Of a stretch of 64,000 nucleotides of DNA, positions 16,772 through 26,621 are shown one piece after another. Each line of letters starts with the position of its first letter. Position 1 is the stretch's first letter. A program made the translations under genes and the position numbers. The notes beneath the pieces are model-generated. The model had not been told where the DNA came from. It saw only the letters and a program-made list of their open reading frames with translations, and made no database searches. The DNA comes from Burkholderia contaminans (GTDB lineage Bacteria; Pseudomonadota; Gammaproteobacteria; Burkholderiales; Burkholderiaceae): positions 682,001 through 746,000 of the forward strand of contig NZ_CP090641.1 in assembly GCF_029633825.1 (NCBI RefSeq), written 5' to 3'.

Positions 16772-19015
16772 ATGAAGTCACGTCCCGACGAGCTGAAGCT
16801 CGGTAAATTCACGACCCTGTGCAGCGTGCTCGCCGCAAGCCCGGCCTTCGCGGCGGACGGCACGCCGCCGCCCGCCCCGGCCGGCACCGAAGGCCATCTC
16901 GCGCCGATCGAAGTCCAGGGCAAGGCCGAGCACAGCTACAAGGCCGACTTCTCGGCTTCCGCGAAATTCACCGCGCCGCTCGTCGACACGCCGAAATCCG
17001 TCATCGTGATTCCGCAGGAACTGATCCAGAACAGCGGCGCGTCGACGCTGACCGAAGCGCTGCGCACCGTGCCCGGCATCACGTTCGGCGCCGGTGAAGG
17101 CGGCAACCCGCTCGGCGATCGCCCGTTCATCCGCGGCTACGACACGCAGGGCAGCATGTTCGTCGACGGCATGCGCGACACGGGCGCCACGACGCGCGAG
17201 ATCTTCAACACCGAGCGCATCGAGATCACCAAGGGTTCCGACGGCGCGTACGGCGGCCGCGGCGGCGCGGGCGGCAGCATCAACCTGATCACGAAGGCCC
17301 CGCACCTCGGCACCACCGCCGCCGCGAGCGCGGGCCTCGGCACCGACCGCTATCGCCGCTTCACGGCCGACGGCAACTGGCAGTTCGCCGATCACGCCGC
17401 GTTCCGCCTGAACCTGATGAGCCACAACAACGACGTCGCCGGCCGCGACGCGGTGAACAACGAGCGCTGGGGCGTCGCGCCGTCGATCGCGTTCGGCCTC
17501 GGCACGTCGACGCGCGTCGTCGCGAGCTACTACCACCTGTCCACCGACGACCTGCCCGACGGCGGCATCCCGTACTACTACGGCTTCAACCTCCCCAAAG
17601 GCGTCGCCACCGATGGCCCGGCGCCAGTCGACCGCCACAACTTCTACGGCCTAACCAACCGCGATTTCCGCAAGACGACGTCGGACATCAGCACGCTGAA
17701 GATCGAGCACGACATCACGTCGTCGCTGACGATCCGCAATACCACGCGCTATACGGAATCGACGCAGGACTACATCTGGACGCAGCCCGACGACAGCCAG
17801 GGCAACGTGGTCAACGGCAAGGTCTGGCGGCGCGCGAACACCCGCAACAGCGCGATCAACAGCATCGCGAACCAGACCGAACTGTTCGGCGAATTCCGCA
17901 CCGGCCCGTTCAAGCACAGCTTCACGACCGGCATCGAGCTGTCGCGCGAATGGGGCAAGCGCGACACGTACGACGTCGCCGCCGCGAACGGCAAGATCTG
18001 CCAGAACGGCATCGGCGCGGCGTCGGGCTACAACTGCACGAGCCTCTGGTCGCCGAACCCGAACGACCCGTGGGCCGGCTCGATCACGCGCAGCAACGAC
18101 TATGCGCATGCGCGCACCGTGACGAAGTCGATCTACGGCTTCGACACGATCGAGATCACGCCGCGCTGGCAGGTCAACGGCGGCGTGCGCGTCGACGACT
18201 ATTCGACCCGCTTCACCGACACCAAGGCCAACGGCGGCAAGACCACCACGCGTGACGACACGCTCGTGAACTGGCAGGCCGGCCTCGTGTTCAAGCCGGC
18301 GCAGAACGGCAGCATCTATGCGTCGTACGCGACGTCGTCGACCCCGGCCGGCATGCTGCTCGGCGAAGGCAGTGAAACGCAGTCGCTCACGCCGGGCCGC
18401 GGCGGCGTCGGCTCGAACGCCGATCAGCTGTCGCCGGAGAAGAACCGCAGCATCGAGCTCGGCACGAAGTGGAACGTGCTGAACGACAAGCTTGCGCTGA
18501 CCGCCGCGCTGTTCCAGATCGACACGACGAATGCACGCGTGACGCTGCCGAACAACCAGTACGCGATGGTCGGCAACAAGCGCGTGCAGGGTCTCGAGCT
18601 CGGCGTCGCGGGCCAGATCACGAAGCAGTGGCAGCTGTTCGGCGGCTATACGTACATGAAGAGCGAGCTGCGCGACAACGGCAAGGACACGGCGAACAAC
18701 GGCAACCGCTTCCCGAACACGCCGAAGCACAGCTTCACGATGTGGTCGAACTACGACGTGACGCCGAAGTTCACCGTCGGCGGCGGCGCCTTCTACATGT
18801 CGCAGGTGTTCGGCGATCCCGCGAACCAGCACGCCGTGCCGTCGTACTGGCGCTTCGATGCGATGGCGCAGTACCGCATCAACAAGAAGCTCGACCTGCA
18901 GCTGAACGTGAACAACCTGTTCAACCGCACCTACTTCGACCAGGCGTATCCGGCGCACTACGCGTCGATCGCACCGGGCCGCTCGGCGTTCGTCACGCTG
19001 AACGCGCGCTACTGA
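16772..19015 (+). CDS. TonB-dependent catecholate siderophore receptor, Fiu/PiuA type
   Basis: A 747-residue outer-membrane receptor. The signal peptide ends SPAFA before ADG. The plug domain (about residues 50-175) shows [37 protein letters not shown] and the plug end [14 protein letters not shown]. The 22-strand barrel ends with aromatic Tyr (AFVTLNARY). A cysteine pair in an extracellular loop (about 410-425) is typical. Such receptors import ferric catechol or monomeric catecholate complexes using TonB energy. The following Sel1 and PiuC genes match the fiu/piuA neighbourhood of other bacteria. Start 16772 is uncertain; ATG 16715 would add 19 residues. Iron control is suggested by the Fur-like site upstream. 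Confidence 0.9.
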   Translation: MKSRPDELKLGKFTTLCSVLAASPAFAADGTPPPAPAGTEGHLAPIEVQGKAEHSYKADFSASAKFTAPLVDTPKSVIVIPQELIQNSGASTLTEALRTVPGITFGAGEGGNPLGDRPFIRGYDTQGSMFVDGMRDTGATTREIFNTERIEITKGSDGAYGGRGGAGGSINLITKAPHLGTTAAASAGLGTDRYRRFTADGNWQFADHAAFRLNLMSHNNDVAGRDAVNNERWGVAPSIAFGLGTSTRVVASYYHLSTDDLPDGGIPYYYGFNLPKGVATDGPAPVDRHNFYGLTNRDFRKTTSDISTLKIEHDITSSLTIRNTTRYTESTQDYIWTQPDDSQGNVVNGKVWRRANTRNSAINSIANQTELFGEFRTGPFKHSFTTGIELSREWGKRDTYDVAAANGKICQNGIGAASGYNCTSLWSPNPNDPWAGSITRSNDYAHARTVTKSIYGFDTIEITPRWQVNGGVRVDDYSTRFTDTKANGGKTTTRDDTLVNWQAGLVFKPAQNGSIYASYATSSTPAGMLLGEGSETQSLTPGRGGVGSNADQLSPEKNRSIELGTKWNVLNDKLALTAALFQIDTTNARVTLPNNQYAMVGNKRVQGLELGVAGQITKQWQLFGGYTYMKSELRDNGKDTANNGNRFPNTPKHSFTMWSNYDVTPKFTVGGGAFYMSQVFGDPANQHAVPSYWRFDAMAQYRINKKLDLQLNVNNLFNRTYFDQAYPAHYASIAPGRSAFVTLNARY

Positions 19016-19018
19016 TCG

Positions 19019-19798
19019 ATGGAGGCCGTGTCGCTGAAGGCGCTCGCGTCGGTTTCGCCGCGCGAGTTCGCCGACATCCTGGCCGGGCCGCCCGAGCGCG
19101 CCGCCGCGTGGGTCGCGGCGGCGGCCGACAACGGCATCGTCGATGCGCAAGCCGTCTACGGGCAATACCTGCTCGACGGACATGGCGTCGCGCGCGATCC
19201 GGCGGCCGCGTTCAACTGGTTCCGGCACGCGGCGCGCGCCGGCCACGCGATGGCGATGAACATGCTCGGCCGCTGCTACGAGTTCGGCTGGGGCACGGCC
19301 GCGTGCGCGCCGGTCGCCGTGTACTGGTACCGGCTCGCCGCGCAGGCGGGGCTCGACTGGGGCATGTACAACTACGCGACGGCGCTCGCGCTCGGCAACG
19401 GCGTCGACGAGAATCGCGCCGATGCGCTCGACTGGTTCCGGCGCGTGGCCGCGCTCGGCCATGCGAAATCGATCAACCTGATCGGCGGCTTCTACGAGGA
19501 CGGCTGGGTCGTACCGGTCGATCGCGACGCCGCGTTCGACCACTATCGACGCGCGGCCGAAGCCGGCGATTTTCGCGGCGAGTTCAACTATGCGCGCCTG
19601 CTCGCCGAGCGCGGGCGCACCGACGAAGCGCTCACCTGGCTTGCGCGCGTGCCGGCCACCGCTACTCCCGCGTTCGTCGCGAAAATGCGTGCGTATCTCG
19701 CGTCGTCGCCGATCGATGCGTTTCGTGCGGCGGCGCTGGATTTGCCAACGCCACCACGGCCGCAGCCTCAGCCGCACTGTATGGAATCCGTATCATGA
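19019..19798 (+). CDS. Sel1-repeat (TPR-like) protein
   Basis: A 259-residue protein, apparently cytoplasmic, with no signal peptide. Five or so Sel1 repeats of 36 residues are visible ([88 protein letters not shown]). These form helical scaffolds for protein contacts. It begins three bases after the receptor stop and overlaps the PiuC gene by four bases, so the three genes are one operon. Its exact role in siderophore use is not established. Confidence 0.9.
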   Translation: MEAVSLKALASVSPREFADILAGPPERAAAWVAAAADNGIVDAQAVYGQYLLDGHGVARDPAAAFNWFRHAARAGHAMAMNMLGRCYEFGWGTAACAPVAVYWYRLAAQAGLDWGMYNYATALALGNGVDENRADALDWFRRVAALGHAKSINLIGGFYEDGWVVPVDRDAAFDHYRRAAEAGDFRGEFNYARLLAERGRTDEALTWLARVPATATPAFVAKMRAYLASSPIDAFRAAALDLPTPPRPQPQPHCMESVS

Positions 19799-20478
19799 TG
19801 CTTCACATCCCCGGCGTACTGACGAAAGCGCAGGTCGCGCAATGTCGCGAACGGCTCGATGCGGCCGAGTGGGTCGACGGCAATGCGACATCCGGCACGC
19901 AGTCGGCGCTCGCGAAACGCAATCGCCAATTGCCGGAAGGCGCGCCGGCCGCACGCGCGGTGGGCGACGCGATCCAGGACGCGCTCGCACGTCATCCGCT
20001 GTTCTTCTCGGCGGCGCTGCCGCTCAAGGTGTTTCCGCCGCTGTTCAATCGCTACGAAGGTGGCGAGACGTTCGGCACGCACGTCGACAACGCGATCCGG
20101 CTGCTGCGCGGCACGGATTTTCGCGTGCGCAGCGACCTGTCGGCGACGTTGTTTCTCGAAGAACCCGATACGTACGAGGGCGGCGAGCTGTGTGTCGAGG
20201 ATACGTACGGCACCCATCGCGCGAAGCTGCCGGCGGGCGACCTCGTGCTGTATCCGGCCTCGAGCCTGCATCACGTCACGCCCGTGACGCGCGGCGAGCG
20301 CGTCGCGTCGTTCTTCTGGATCCAGAGCATGGTGCGCGACGACGGCGACCGCACGCTGCTGTTCCAGCTCGATACGCAGATTCAGGCGCTTTCCGCGGAG
20401 AAAGGGCCGAAGGATCCGATGGTCATTTCGTTGACGGGGATTTATCACAACCTGTTGAGGAAGTGGGCGGATGCGTAG
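19795..20478 (+). CDS. piuC: Fe(II)/2-oxoglutarate-dependent hydroxylase, PiuC/YbiX family
   Basis: A 227-residue protein with the double-stranded beta-helix iron site: His and Asp in [10 protein letters not shown], distal His in SSLHHVTPV, and the 2-oxoglutarate-binding Arg in [13 protein letters not shown]. PiuC proteins are encoded beside Fiu/PiuA receptors and are thought to modify an imported siderophore or its iron release. The start overlaps the Sel1 gene (ATGA); ATG 19795 and 19798 are both possible. After the stop there are about 100 bases before the antitoxin gene. Confidence 0.92.
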   Translation: MMLHIPGVLTKAQVAQCRERLDAAEWVDGNATSGTQSALAKRNRQLPEGAPAARAVGDAIQDALARHPLFFSAALPLKVFPPLFNRYEGGETFGTHVDNAIRLLRGTDFRVRSDLSATLFLEEPDTYEGGELCVEDTYGTHRAKLPAGDLVLYPASSLHHVTPVTRGERVASFFWIQSMVRDDGDRTLLFQLDTQIQALSAEKGPKDPMVISLTGIYHNLLRKWADA

Positions 20479-20541
20479 CGGGAACGGGTTGCGCTGCCAG
20501 GCCGTACCCCTGCGCTTGCGTCACGCCGGAATCCATGACTA

Positions 20542-20565
20542 AAATGACCATCGTCAAATGACCAT
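20542..20565. promoter_or_regulatory. Direct repeats upstream of the antitoxin gene
   Basis: AAATGACCAT occurs twice, starting at 20542 and 20556 (14-base period), ten bases before the antitoxin start. Antitoxins of this family repress their own promoter, so this is a candidate operator/promoter. Confidence 0.5.
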
Positions 20566-20574
20566 GCTCATATC

Positions 20575-20814
20575 ATGATGCCGCACGCTCCCGTTTCGAA
20601 ATCCGAGTTCAAGGCCCGCGCACTCGAATACTTCCGGCTCGTCGAGGCGTCAGGCGAAAGCCTGATCGTCACCGATCACGGCAAGCCGACGCTCGAAATC
20701 CGGCCGTATCACGCACGCGAGGCTCAGCCGTTGGACATATTGCGCGGCTCGGTCATGCGCTACGACAATCCTCTCGATCCGATTGCGGAAGATGATTGGG
20801 AGGCGTCGCGGTGA
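20575..20814 (+). CDS. Phd/YefM-type antitoxin
   Basis: A 79-residue protein beginning MMPHAPVSKSEFKARALEYF. The N-terminal half matches Phd/YefM DNA-binding antitoxins (KSEFKARALEYFRLVEASG, LIVTDHGKPTLEI). The acidic C-terminal half (DILRGSVMRYDNPLDPIAEDDWE) would bind and block the toxin. The stop overlaps the PIN-toxin start by four bases (GTGA), the usual coupling of such pairs. Confidence 0.9.
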   Translation: MMPHAPVSKSEFKARALEYFRLVEASGESLIVTDHGKPTLEIRPYHAREAQPLDILRGSVMRYDNPLDPIAEDDWEASR

Positions 20815-21206
20815 TCGTGCTGGATACACATGCGTTGGTGTGGTGGGTGGCGGGCGATCCGTCGCTCAGCAAGAAAGCGAGAAGCGCGATCGATCGCGCT
20901 CGGGGTGAAGGCGCGCTCGCCGCATCGGCAATCTCCGCGTGGGAGATTGCCATGCTGGTGCGCAACGACCGCCTCGCGCTGACGATGGATGTCGACGCGT
21001 GGCTGGCCACCGTCGCGCAGATCGACGGCATGCGCTTCGTGCCCGTCGATGCCGACATCGCCGCGAAATCCACCGACCTGCCCGGCACGTTCCACAAGGA
21101 TCCGGCCGACCGCATGATCGTCGCGACAGCACGGCGGCTCGGCGCGCCGCTCGTCACCCGCGACGAAAAAATCCGCGCTTACGCGCACGTCAAGACGCTC
21201 TGGTAA
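20811..21206 (+). CDS. vapC: PIN-domain toxin, VapC type
   Basis: A 131-residue PIN ribonuclease starting at GTG 20811. The acidic metal-binding residues are present: Asp in VLDTHALVWW, Glu in ISAWEIAML, Asp in DPADRMIVATA, and Asp in LVTRDEKIRAY. VapC toxins cut tRNA or rRNA and halt translation until bound by their antitoxin. It is translationally coupled to the preceding antitoxin. A gap of about 130 bases follows. Confidence 0.92.
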   Translation: MIVLDTHALVWWVAGDPSLSKKARSAIDRARGEGALAASAISAWEIAMLVRNDRLALTMDVDAWLATVAQIDGMRFVPVDADIAAKSTDLPGTFHKDPADRMIVATARRLGAPLVTRDEKIRAYAHVKTLW

Positions 21207-21335
21207 GCGTCGGCCGCCCGCGGGTCGAACCGCGACACATCCTCCGCCGGACTCTGGCATATTGGCAATTCGTCCGACCAAATCAACCGCGAGCACCCGG
21301 CCCTGCGCAACAGCGCTTCCTGCTGCCAGCCGGAC

Positions 21336-22055
21336 GTGGCCCGCAACCGTCATTGCGCCACTTCGTCCACTATCGTGATTTCGCTCTCCGATCCCGTTGT
21401 CCGGTCTATCGCCCTGCTGGAGTCGCACGAAGGGTTTGTCGATCTTGCTGGTTTCCATGCGCGCATTGCCGTCGATCTCGGCCGCCGCGACATCGCGAGC
21501 AGAAGCCCGCATTTCCTGAAAGTGCGTCGTGGCGTGGCGGACCGGCTGATCGCCGCCGCGCATGCGCTGCCCGACGGCCTGCGCCTGTACGTCAAGGAAG
21601 GCTATCGCCCGCTGGCCCTGCAGCGCGACTTCTTCTCCGCGCACCTCGCGCATCTGCGCCGCACGCTGAATCCGCTTCCGGACGAAGACGCGCTGATCGC
21701 ACTGACGAGCCACCACGTCGCGCCGCCGGAAGTCGCCGCGCACCCAACGGGCGCAGCCGTCGACCTCACGCTGATCTCGGCCGAAGGCATCGAGCTCGAC
21801 ATGGGCTGCGTCATGAACGCCACCGACCAGGAATCATCCGGCGCGTGCTACACGCACAACCCGTTCATCAGTCGCGCAACCGCCCGCAACCGCGAGGTCC
21901 TGATCACCGCGCTGACGAGCGCCGGCCTCACCAATTACCCTGCGGAATGGTGGCACTGGTCGTTCGGCGACCGCTATTGGGCCGTGATGCACGATCAATC
22001 GCACGCCCTCTACGGCCCCGTCGAGGAAAACATGCTCGACGAAGCCGCGTGCTGA
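21336..22055 (+). CDS. D-alanyl-D-alanine dipeptidase (VanX/DdpX family)
   Basis: About 226-239 residues depending on the start (GTG 21336 or GTG 21375; neither has a good ribosome site). Zinc ligands are visible in HPTGAAVDLTL (His, Asp) and in AEWWHWSFG (catalytic Glu, His), and an Arg-containing EGYRPLALQ matches the family. The enzyme hydrolyses D-Ala-D-Ala dipeptide during cell-wall turnover. No signal peptide is clear, suggesting a cytoplasmic DdpX-like role, but no dipeptide transporter is adjacent. It is followed 103 bases later by a MobA-like gene. Confidence 0.85.
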   Translation: MARNRHCATSSTIVISLSDPVVRSIALLESHEGFVDLAGFHARIAVDLGRRDIASRSPHFLKVRRGVADRLIAAAHALPDGLRLYVKEGYRPLALQRDFFSAHLAHLRRTLNPLPDEDALIALTSHHVAPPEVAAHPTGAAVDLTLISAEGIELDMGCVMNATDQESSGACYTHNPFISRATARNREVLITALTSAGLTNYPAEWWHWSFGDRYWAVMHDQSHALYGPVEENMLDEAAC

Positions 22056-22158
22056 CATTCTTTCCGACGAAACGCGCCCGCCTCGGTAACATCCTCACTT
22101 GTCGATCCCTGCCCGCTCCCGCACAATCGCAGCACCTGCAACACTCTCCCCCGCGCCG

Positions 22159-22743
22159 ATGTCCTATGCGTCACTCGCCACCGGCGTCCTCCTCGCGGGC
22201 GGCCTCGGTCAGCGCTTCGACCCGAGCGGCCTGCACAGCAAGCTGCTCGCGCTGCTTCCCGACGGCACGCCGGTTGCGGTCGCGGCCGCCCGCCATCTCG
22301 CGGCGGCCACGGCCGACGTGATCGCCGTCGTGCGTCCCGGTGCCGAGAAACTCGCGATGCTGCTGAACGAAGCCGGCTGCCACGTCGTCTATGCGCCCGA
22401 CGCGATGCGCGGCATGGGCGCGAGCCTCGCGGCCGGTGTGCGCGCGACGCCCGACGCGAACGGCTGGCTCGTCGCGCTCGGCGACATGCCGTGGATCGCC
22501 GCCTCCACCTACGAAACGGTCACGCGAGCGCTCGAAGCCGATAACGCATCGATCGTCGCGCCCGCGCACCGCGGCGTGCGCGGCCATCCGGTCGGCTTCG
22601 CCGCGCACCATTTCGATGCACTGGCCGCCCTCGACGGCGACACGGGCGCCCGCGCGCTGTTCGCCAGCGCGCCGGTGCAACTGCTCGACGTCGACGACCC
22701 CGGCATCGTGCGCGACGTCGATACACCGGCGGACTTGCGCTGA
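22159..22743 (+). CDS. MobA/MocA-like nucleotidyltransferase
   Basis: A 194-residue protein with the NTP-transferase signature near the N terminus (VLLAGGLGQRFD, then SKLLALLPDG) and the metal-binding LVALGDMPWIA. It resembles cytidylyl- or guanylyltransferases for molybdenum cofactor. The SKL Lys in place of the usual K(P)L and the length fit the MocA group. A molybdoenzyme (iorAB) lies 30 kb away, so a functional link is possible but not shown. The ATG at 22159 gives the normal N terminus. Confidence 0.78.
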   Translation: MSYASLATGVLLAGGLGQRFDPSGLHSKLLALLPDGTPVAVAAARHLAAATADVIAVVRPGAEKLAMLLNEAGCHVVYAPDAMRGMGASLAAGVRATPDANGWLVALGDMPWIAASTYETVTRALEADNASIVAPAHRGVRGHPVGFAAHHFDALAALDGDTGARALFASAPVQLLDVDDPGIVRDVDTPADLR

Positions 22744-22946
22744 CCGGGATCGCACCAGGCGCGCGGTGCAAAGCAGCGCAAGCGCCGCGCCCGGCAGGCT
22801 CCTGCTGAAACCCGCCCATCCGCGGCTTGCACCGACGACAGACCACCCGCCGCCACAATCGCGCTGCAAACGCACGCCCGATTGGCTATAACGGAGACGA
22901 GGCGCCCCTGCCGCGCCACCGCCGTCACGCACTGCGCGAGTTCTCC

Positions 22947-23087
22947 ATGACCGATCACACGACCCCGACGCCCGAGCCACCGGCCGACCCGAACCGCGAC
23001 CCGGAAGACGATCCGCTGTCGTCGCCGCCAGGCCATCACGACAACCCGCAGCAACCGGACGGACCGCCGAGCAAGGATCCGGTTTAG
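22947..23087 (+). CDS. Small Pro/Asp-rich protein, function unknown
   Basis: A 46-residue open frame, MTDHTTPTPEPPADPNRDPE..., acidic and unstructured in appearance, ending SKDPV. It has a recognisable start, no hydrophobic segment and a composition unlike random GC-rich shadows. It may be a genuine small protein, but there is no strong ribosome site. It is placed between the MobA-like gene and the convergent SDR gene. Confidence 0.4.
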   Translation: MTDHTTPTPEPPADPNRDPEDDPLSSPPGHHDNPQQPDGPPSKDPV

Positions 23088-23154
23088 CGACAGGGCTGCA
23101 GGGCCGCGCAGTCACCGCGGGTAGCCGTCATGCGCCATCGACGCATGGCGCTGC

Positions 23155-23913
23155 CTAGCGCGCCGTATACCCGCCGTCGATCGGCAGCGACACGCCGCTG
23201 ACCATCGACGCCGCATCGCTCAGCAGGAACAGGATCGGTTCGACGACCTCGTCCGGCTCCGCGAATCGCCCGAGCGGAATCGCGGCCAGCATCGGCGCCC
23301 GCTTTTCCGGTTCGCTCCACGCGAACTGCGCCATCGGCGTGAGCGTGACGGTCGGGTTCACACTGTTCACACGAATGCCGTGCGGCCCGAGTTCGATGCA
23401 CAGCACGCGCGTGATCGCGTCCATCGCCGCCTTCGACGCGCAGTAACTCAGATGCGCGGGCAACCCGACGAGCGCGGCCTGGCTCGATACGTTGACGATG
23501 CTGCCCCGCGCCTGCGCGACACCGCGCGCGTCACGCGCGACCATCTTCCGTGCGACGGCCCGAGCAACGAGCGCCGCGCCGCGCGCATTGACGGCCATCA
23601 CGCGATCGAAATGCGCGGCGCTCACCTCGAGCGCCGATTCGAGCGACGCGATCCCCGCGCAATTCACGAGGCCGTCGAACGCATCGTGCGCGGCGAGCGC
23701 CGCATCGATCGCATGCTCGTCGCCACCGACATCGAGTTGCATCGTCTCGCACGCGACCTCGCCGGCCAGCGCATCGAGCGCGGCCGAGTCGCGCCCGGCC
23801 GCGACGACCTGCGCGCCCGCCCGCGCCAGCGCGACCGCGCATGCGCGCCCGATCCCGCTCGACGCCCCCGTGACGAGCACCCGCGAACCGCCGAAATCGA
23901 ATCGTGTCTTCAT
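23155..23913 (-). CDS. SDR oxidoreductase of the polyol/sugar cluster
   Basis: A 252-residue classical SDR resembling carbonyl/L-xylulose reductases: TGASSGIGRACA, NCAGIA, VNVSSQAAL with the catalytic Ser, and YCASKAA, ending DGGYTAR. Its start overlaps the kinase gene stop by four bases, so it is the last gene of the leftward sugar operon. It probably interconverts the polyol or ketose handled by the cluster. The substrate cannot be assigned from sequence alone. Confidence 0.88.
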   Translation of the reverse strand: MKTRFDFGGSRVLVTGASSGIGRACAVALARAGAQVVAAGRDSAALDALAGEVACETMQLDVGGDEHAIDAALAAHDAFDGLVNCAGIASLESALEVSAAHFDRVMAVNARGAALVARAVARKMVARDARGVAQARGSIVNVSSQAALVGLPAHLSYCASKAAMDAITRVLCIELGPHGIRVNSVNPTVTLTPMAQFAWSEPEKRAPMLAAIPLGRFAEPDEVVEPILFLLSDAASMVSGVSLPIDGGYTAR

Positions 23914-25457
23914 GATGGCGTGTGCAACCCGTGCATGATCGGTTTGAGCGCCGGATACAGCGCCGTATAAAGCGCAAAGCGCGCCGCATATGCTTTCGCG
24001 CGTTCGACATCGGGCCGTGCTCGCTCGACGAGCGTGACCCATCCGCCTTGCGCATCGTCGTGCGACACGAGCCCTGCCCCGACGCCCGCGAGCAAGGCCG
24101 CCCCCATCGCGGCTTCGACGTCCTGCTCGATCGTCCACACCGGGAAGCCCGTCACGTCCGCGATGATCTGCATCCATAGCGCCGAATGCGCGGCCCCGCC
24201 CACGACGATCAGCCGGTCGTCGAGCGCCGCCGCGCCTTGCCGGCCGGCCTCGATGTTGTGCCGCAACGCGAATGCGACGCCTTCGAGCACCGCGCGATAC
24301 AGGTGCGCGCGCGTATGCGCGAGACTCAGCCCGACGAACGCGCCGCTCGCCTTCGCGTCCCACACGGGGCTGCGCTCGCCCATCAGGTACGGCAGGAACA
24401 GCACGCCGTCGGCGCCCGGCGGCACGCTTTCGGCCGCCTCCTCGAGCAGCACGTGCGGATCGCCGTGCGGCAGCAGGCGCGCCGCATCGACTTCCGCGTG
24501 ACAGAACTGGTCGCGAAACCACGCGACCGACGCGCCGGCCGTGATCGCGCCGCCGAACACGTACAGGTCGCGCTGCCCGTTGAACACGTGCGGCATGCTG
24601 ACGAGCCCGTGACGCGCATCGACGTGCCGGCTGACGTAACCCCAGCACATGCTGGTGCCGATCATCGCGACGTGCTGACCGGCGCGCGTCGCACCGGCCG
24701 CGAAGGTCGCGACGGCCGCATCGACGCCGCCCGCGACGACGGGCGTGCCGGCCGGCAGCCCGAGCTGCTCCGTCCATTGCGACAGCAGCCCGCCGACGAT
24801 GTCCGTCGATTCGACGAGCCGCTCGGGCATCATCGTCGCCGGAATGCCGAGCATGTCGAGTGCATCGTCGGACCACTCGCGGCGCGCGACGTCGTATACG
24901 CCGCCGATATTGCCGGCCGAACTGTGATCGACCGCGACCTCGCCGGTCAGCAGGTAGATCACGTACGCGTTCGGCGGCAGGAAGTAGCGCACGTTCGCCC
25001 ATACGTCCGGCCGCTGGTCGCGCAGCCACAGCATCTTCGTGAAGCCGTAATAGCTGTCGACGCCGTTGCCCGTGATCACGCGCAGCCGCTCGACGTTCAC
25101 GTTCGCGTTGACCCAGTCGACTTCCGCGGTCGCGCGCCGGTCCATCCAGATCAGGCACGGATGGAGCGGCCGCATGTCGATGTCGACCGGAATGCCCGAG
25201 CCGCCGTACAGGCTGCCCACGCACACCGCGCGGATCGCATCGGACGGCACGCCCTGCGCGCGCGCATCGCTCACGCAGCCCGCGATGCACGCGAGCACGG
25301 CATCGAACCACACCTGCGGCCATTGCTCGGCCCACAGCGGGCGCGGCGTATCGGGCTGGTAGCCGGCCGAGCGCCGCGCGACGATCCTGCCGTGCCGGTC
25401 GACGAGCAGCGCCTTGGTGCTTTGCGTGCCGATGTCGACGCCTATGACGTATTCCAT
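23910..25457 (-). CDS. FGGY-family carbohydrate kinase
   Basis: A 515-residue two-domain kinase. The N-terminal phosphate-binding motif is VIGVDIGTQSTKALLVD. The FGGY signature region (FLPYLMGERSPVWDAKASGAF) and the C-terminal adenosine motif (VVGGAAHSALWMQIIADVTG) are intact. Members phosphorylate xylulose, erythritol, ribulose, glycerol and similar substrates; the ABC transporter and dehydrogenases suggest a polyol or ketose. The MEYVIG start is preceded by GGAGACATC. It lies 32 bases after the Zn-dehydrogenase stop. Confidence 0.9.
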   Translation of the reverse strand: MEYVIGVDIGTQSTKALLVDRHGRIVARRSAGYQPDTPRPLWAEQWPQVWFDAVLACIAGCVSDARAQGVPSDAIRAVCVGSLYGGSGIPVDIDMRPLHPCLIWMDRRATAEVDWVNANVNVERLRVITGNGVDSYYGFTKMLWLRDQRPDVWANVRYFLPPNAYVIYLLTGEVAVDHSSAGNIGGVYDVARREWSDDALDMLGIPATMMPERLVESTDIVGGLLSQWTEQLGLPAGTPVVAGGVDAAVATFAAGATRAGQHVAMIGTSMCWGYVSRHVDARHGLVSMPHVFNGQRDLYVFGGAITAGASVAWFRDQFCHAEVDAARLLPHGDPHVLLEEAAESVPPGADGVLFLPYLMGERSPVWDAKASGAFVGLSLAHTRAHLYRAVLEGVAFALRHNIEAGRQGAAALDDRLIVVGGAAHSALWMQIIADVTGFPVWTIEQDVEAAMGAALLAGVGAGLVSHDDAQGGWVTLVERARPDVERAKAYAARFALYTALYPALKPIMHGLHTPS

Positions 25458-25486
25458 GATGTCTCCGTTGACGCGCACGCCGGCCG

Positions 25487-26575
25487 TCAGCGGGCCGGCT
25501 TCAGCAGCACCTTGATCGATTCGGGCGATTTCGCGACGCGGATCGCGTCGTCCCAGTCCTCGAGCGCGAAATCGTGCGTGACGATGCCTTTCGACGTGAC
25601 GAGCCCGCGCGCGAGCAGGTCGATCGCGATCGGGTAGCAGTATGGCCCCAGGTGCGCGCCGCGCACGTCGAGCTCCTTGCGGTCGCCGATGATCGACCAG
25701 TCGACGGTCGCATCCTCGCCGAACACGCTGAATTCGACGAAGCGGCCGAGCTTGCGGATCAGGTCGAGCCCCTGGCTCACGCCGACCGGCGCGCCGGTCG
25801 TCTCGATGTAGACGTCGCAGCCGTAGCCGTCGGTGAGCGACCTGACGATCTCGCGCGCGTCGTCGCGCGTCGGGTTGATCGTCACGTCCGCACCGTACTC
25901 GCGTGCGAGTTCGAGCCGTTCGTCGATCAGGTCGATCACGACGAGCTTCTTCGGCGTCTTCAGGTGCGCGACCTGCGTCATCATCAGCCCGAGCGGGCCC
26001 GCGCCCGCGATCACCACCACGTCGTCGAGCTGGACATCGCCGCGGTTCACCGTATGGATCGCGCACGACAGCGGCTCGATGATCGCGGCATCCTCGAGCG
26101 ATACGCCGAGCGGAATCCTGTGGACGATCGCGGTCGGCGGAATGCGCATGTATTCGGCCATCCCGCCGTCGGCCACCTCGCGCTGGAAGCCGAAGATGTT
26201 GTGCACTTCGCACATCCAGTACTGGCCCGACTTGCAATAGCGGCACTTGCCGCACGGCACGATCTGCTCGGCGATCACGCGGTCGCCCACCGCCACGCCG
26301 AAATGCTCGGCCGCGCCGTCGCCAAGCGCTTCGACATGGCCGAAGAATTCGTGGCCGGGAATCACGGGCGCCTTCACCCACGGGCTCGGGCCGCCCCAGA
26401 ACATCTTCGCGCCCGTGTAGCACTTGCAGTCGCTCGCGCAGATCCCGCATGCGGCGATGCGGATCACGAGCTCGTTCGCGCCGGGGTGCGGCTTCGCGAC
26501 CTGTTCGACGCGATAGTCCTCGGGGCCGTGGCAGACGACCGCGGTCATGCGCGGCTGGGCTTCGGGTGTCGTCAT
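25487..26575 (-). CDS. Zinc-dependent medium-chain polyol dehydrogenase
   Basis: A 362-residue MDR enzyme. The catalytic-zinc motif is GHEFFGHVEALGDG, with Cys in AACGICASDCKCY. The structural-zinc cysteines are in CGKCRYCKSGQYWMC, and the NAD motif is GAGPLGLMM. It resembles sorbitol/threonine and erythritol/L-threitol-type dehydrogenases; the distinctive CKCYTGAKMFWGG loop recalls the last group, but this is memory of the family rather than a search. It oxidises a polyol to a ketose that the kinase can then phosphorylate. It lies 46 bases after the permease stop. Confidence 0.86.
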   Translation of the reverse strand: MTTPEAQPRMTAVVCHGPEDYRVEQVAKPHPGANELVIRIAACGICASDCKCYTGAKMFWGGPSPWVKAPVIPGHEFFGHVEALGDGAAEHFGVAVGDRVIAEQIVPCGKCRYCKSGQYWMCEVHNIFGFQREVADGGMAEYMRIPPTAIVHRIPLGVSLEDAAIIEPLSCAIHTVNRGDVQLDDVVVIAGAGPLGLMMTQVAHLKTPKKLVVIDLIDERLELAREYGADVTINPTRDDAREIVRSLTDGYGCDVYIETTGAPVGVSQGLDLIRKLGRFVEFSVFGEDATVDWSIIGDRKELDVRGAHLGPYCYPIAIDLLARGLVTSKGIVTHDFALEDWDDAIRVAKSPESIKVLLKPAR

Positions 26576-26621
26576 GGATAGTCTCTTTCGTGGATGATCT
26601 GGATGACTGATGAATGAATCG

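Noticed and set aside
17651..19777. A 708-codon minus-strand open frame over the TonB receptor
   Set aside because: Shadow of the receptor and Sel1 genes; composition is that of an antisense frame and there is no ribosome site.
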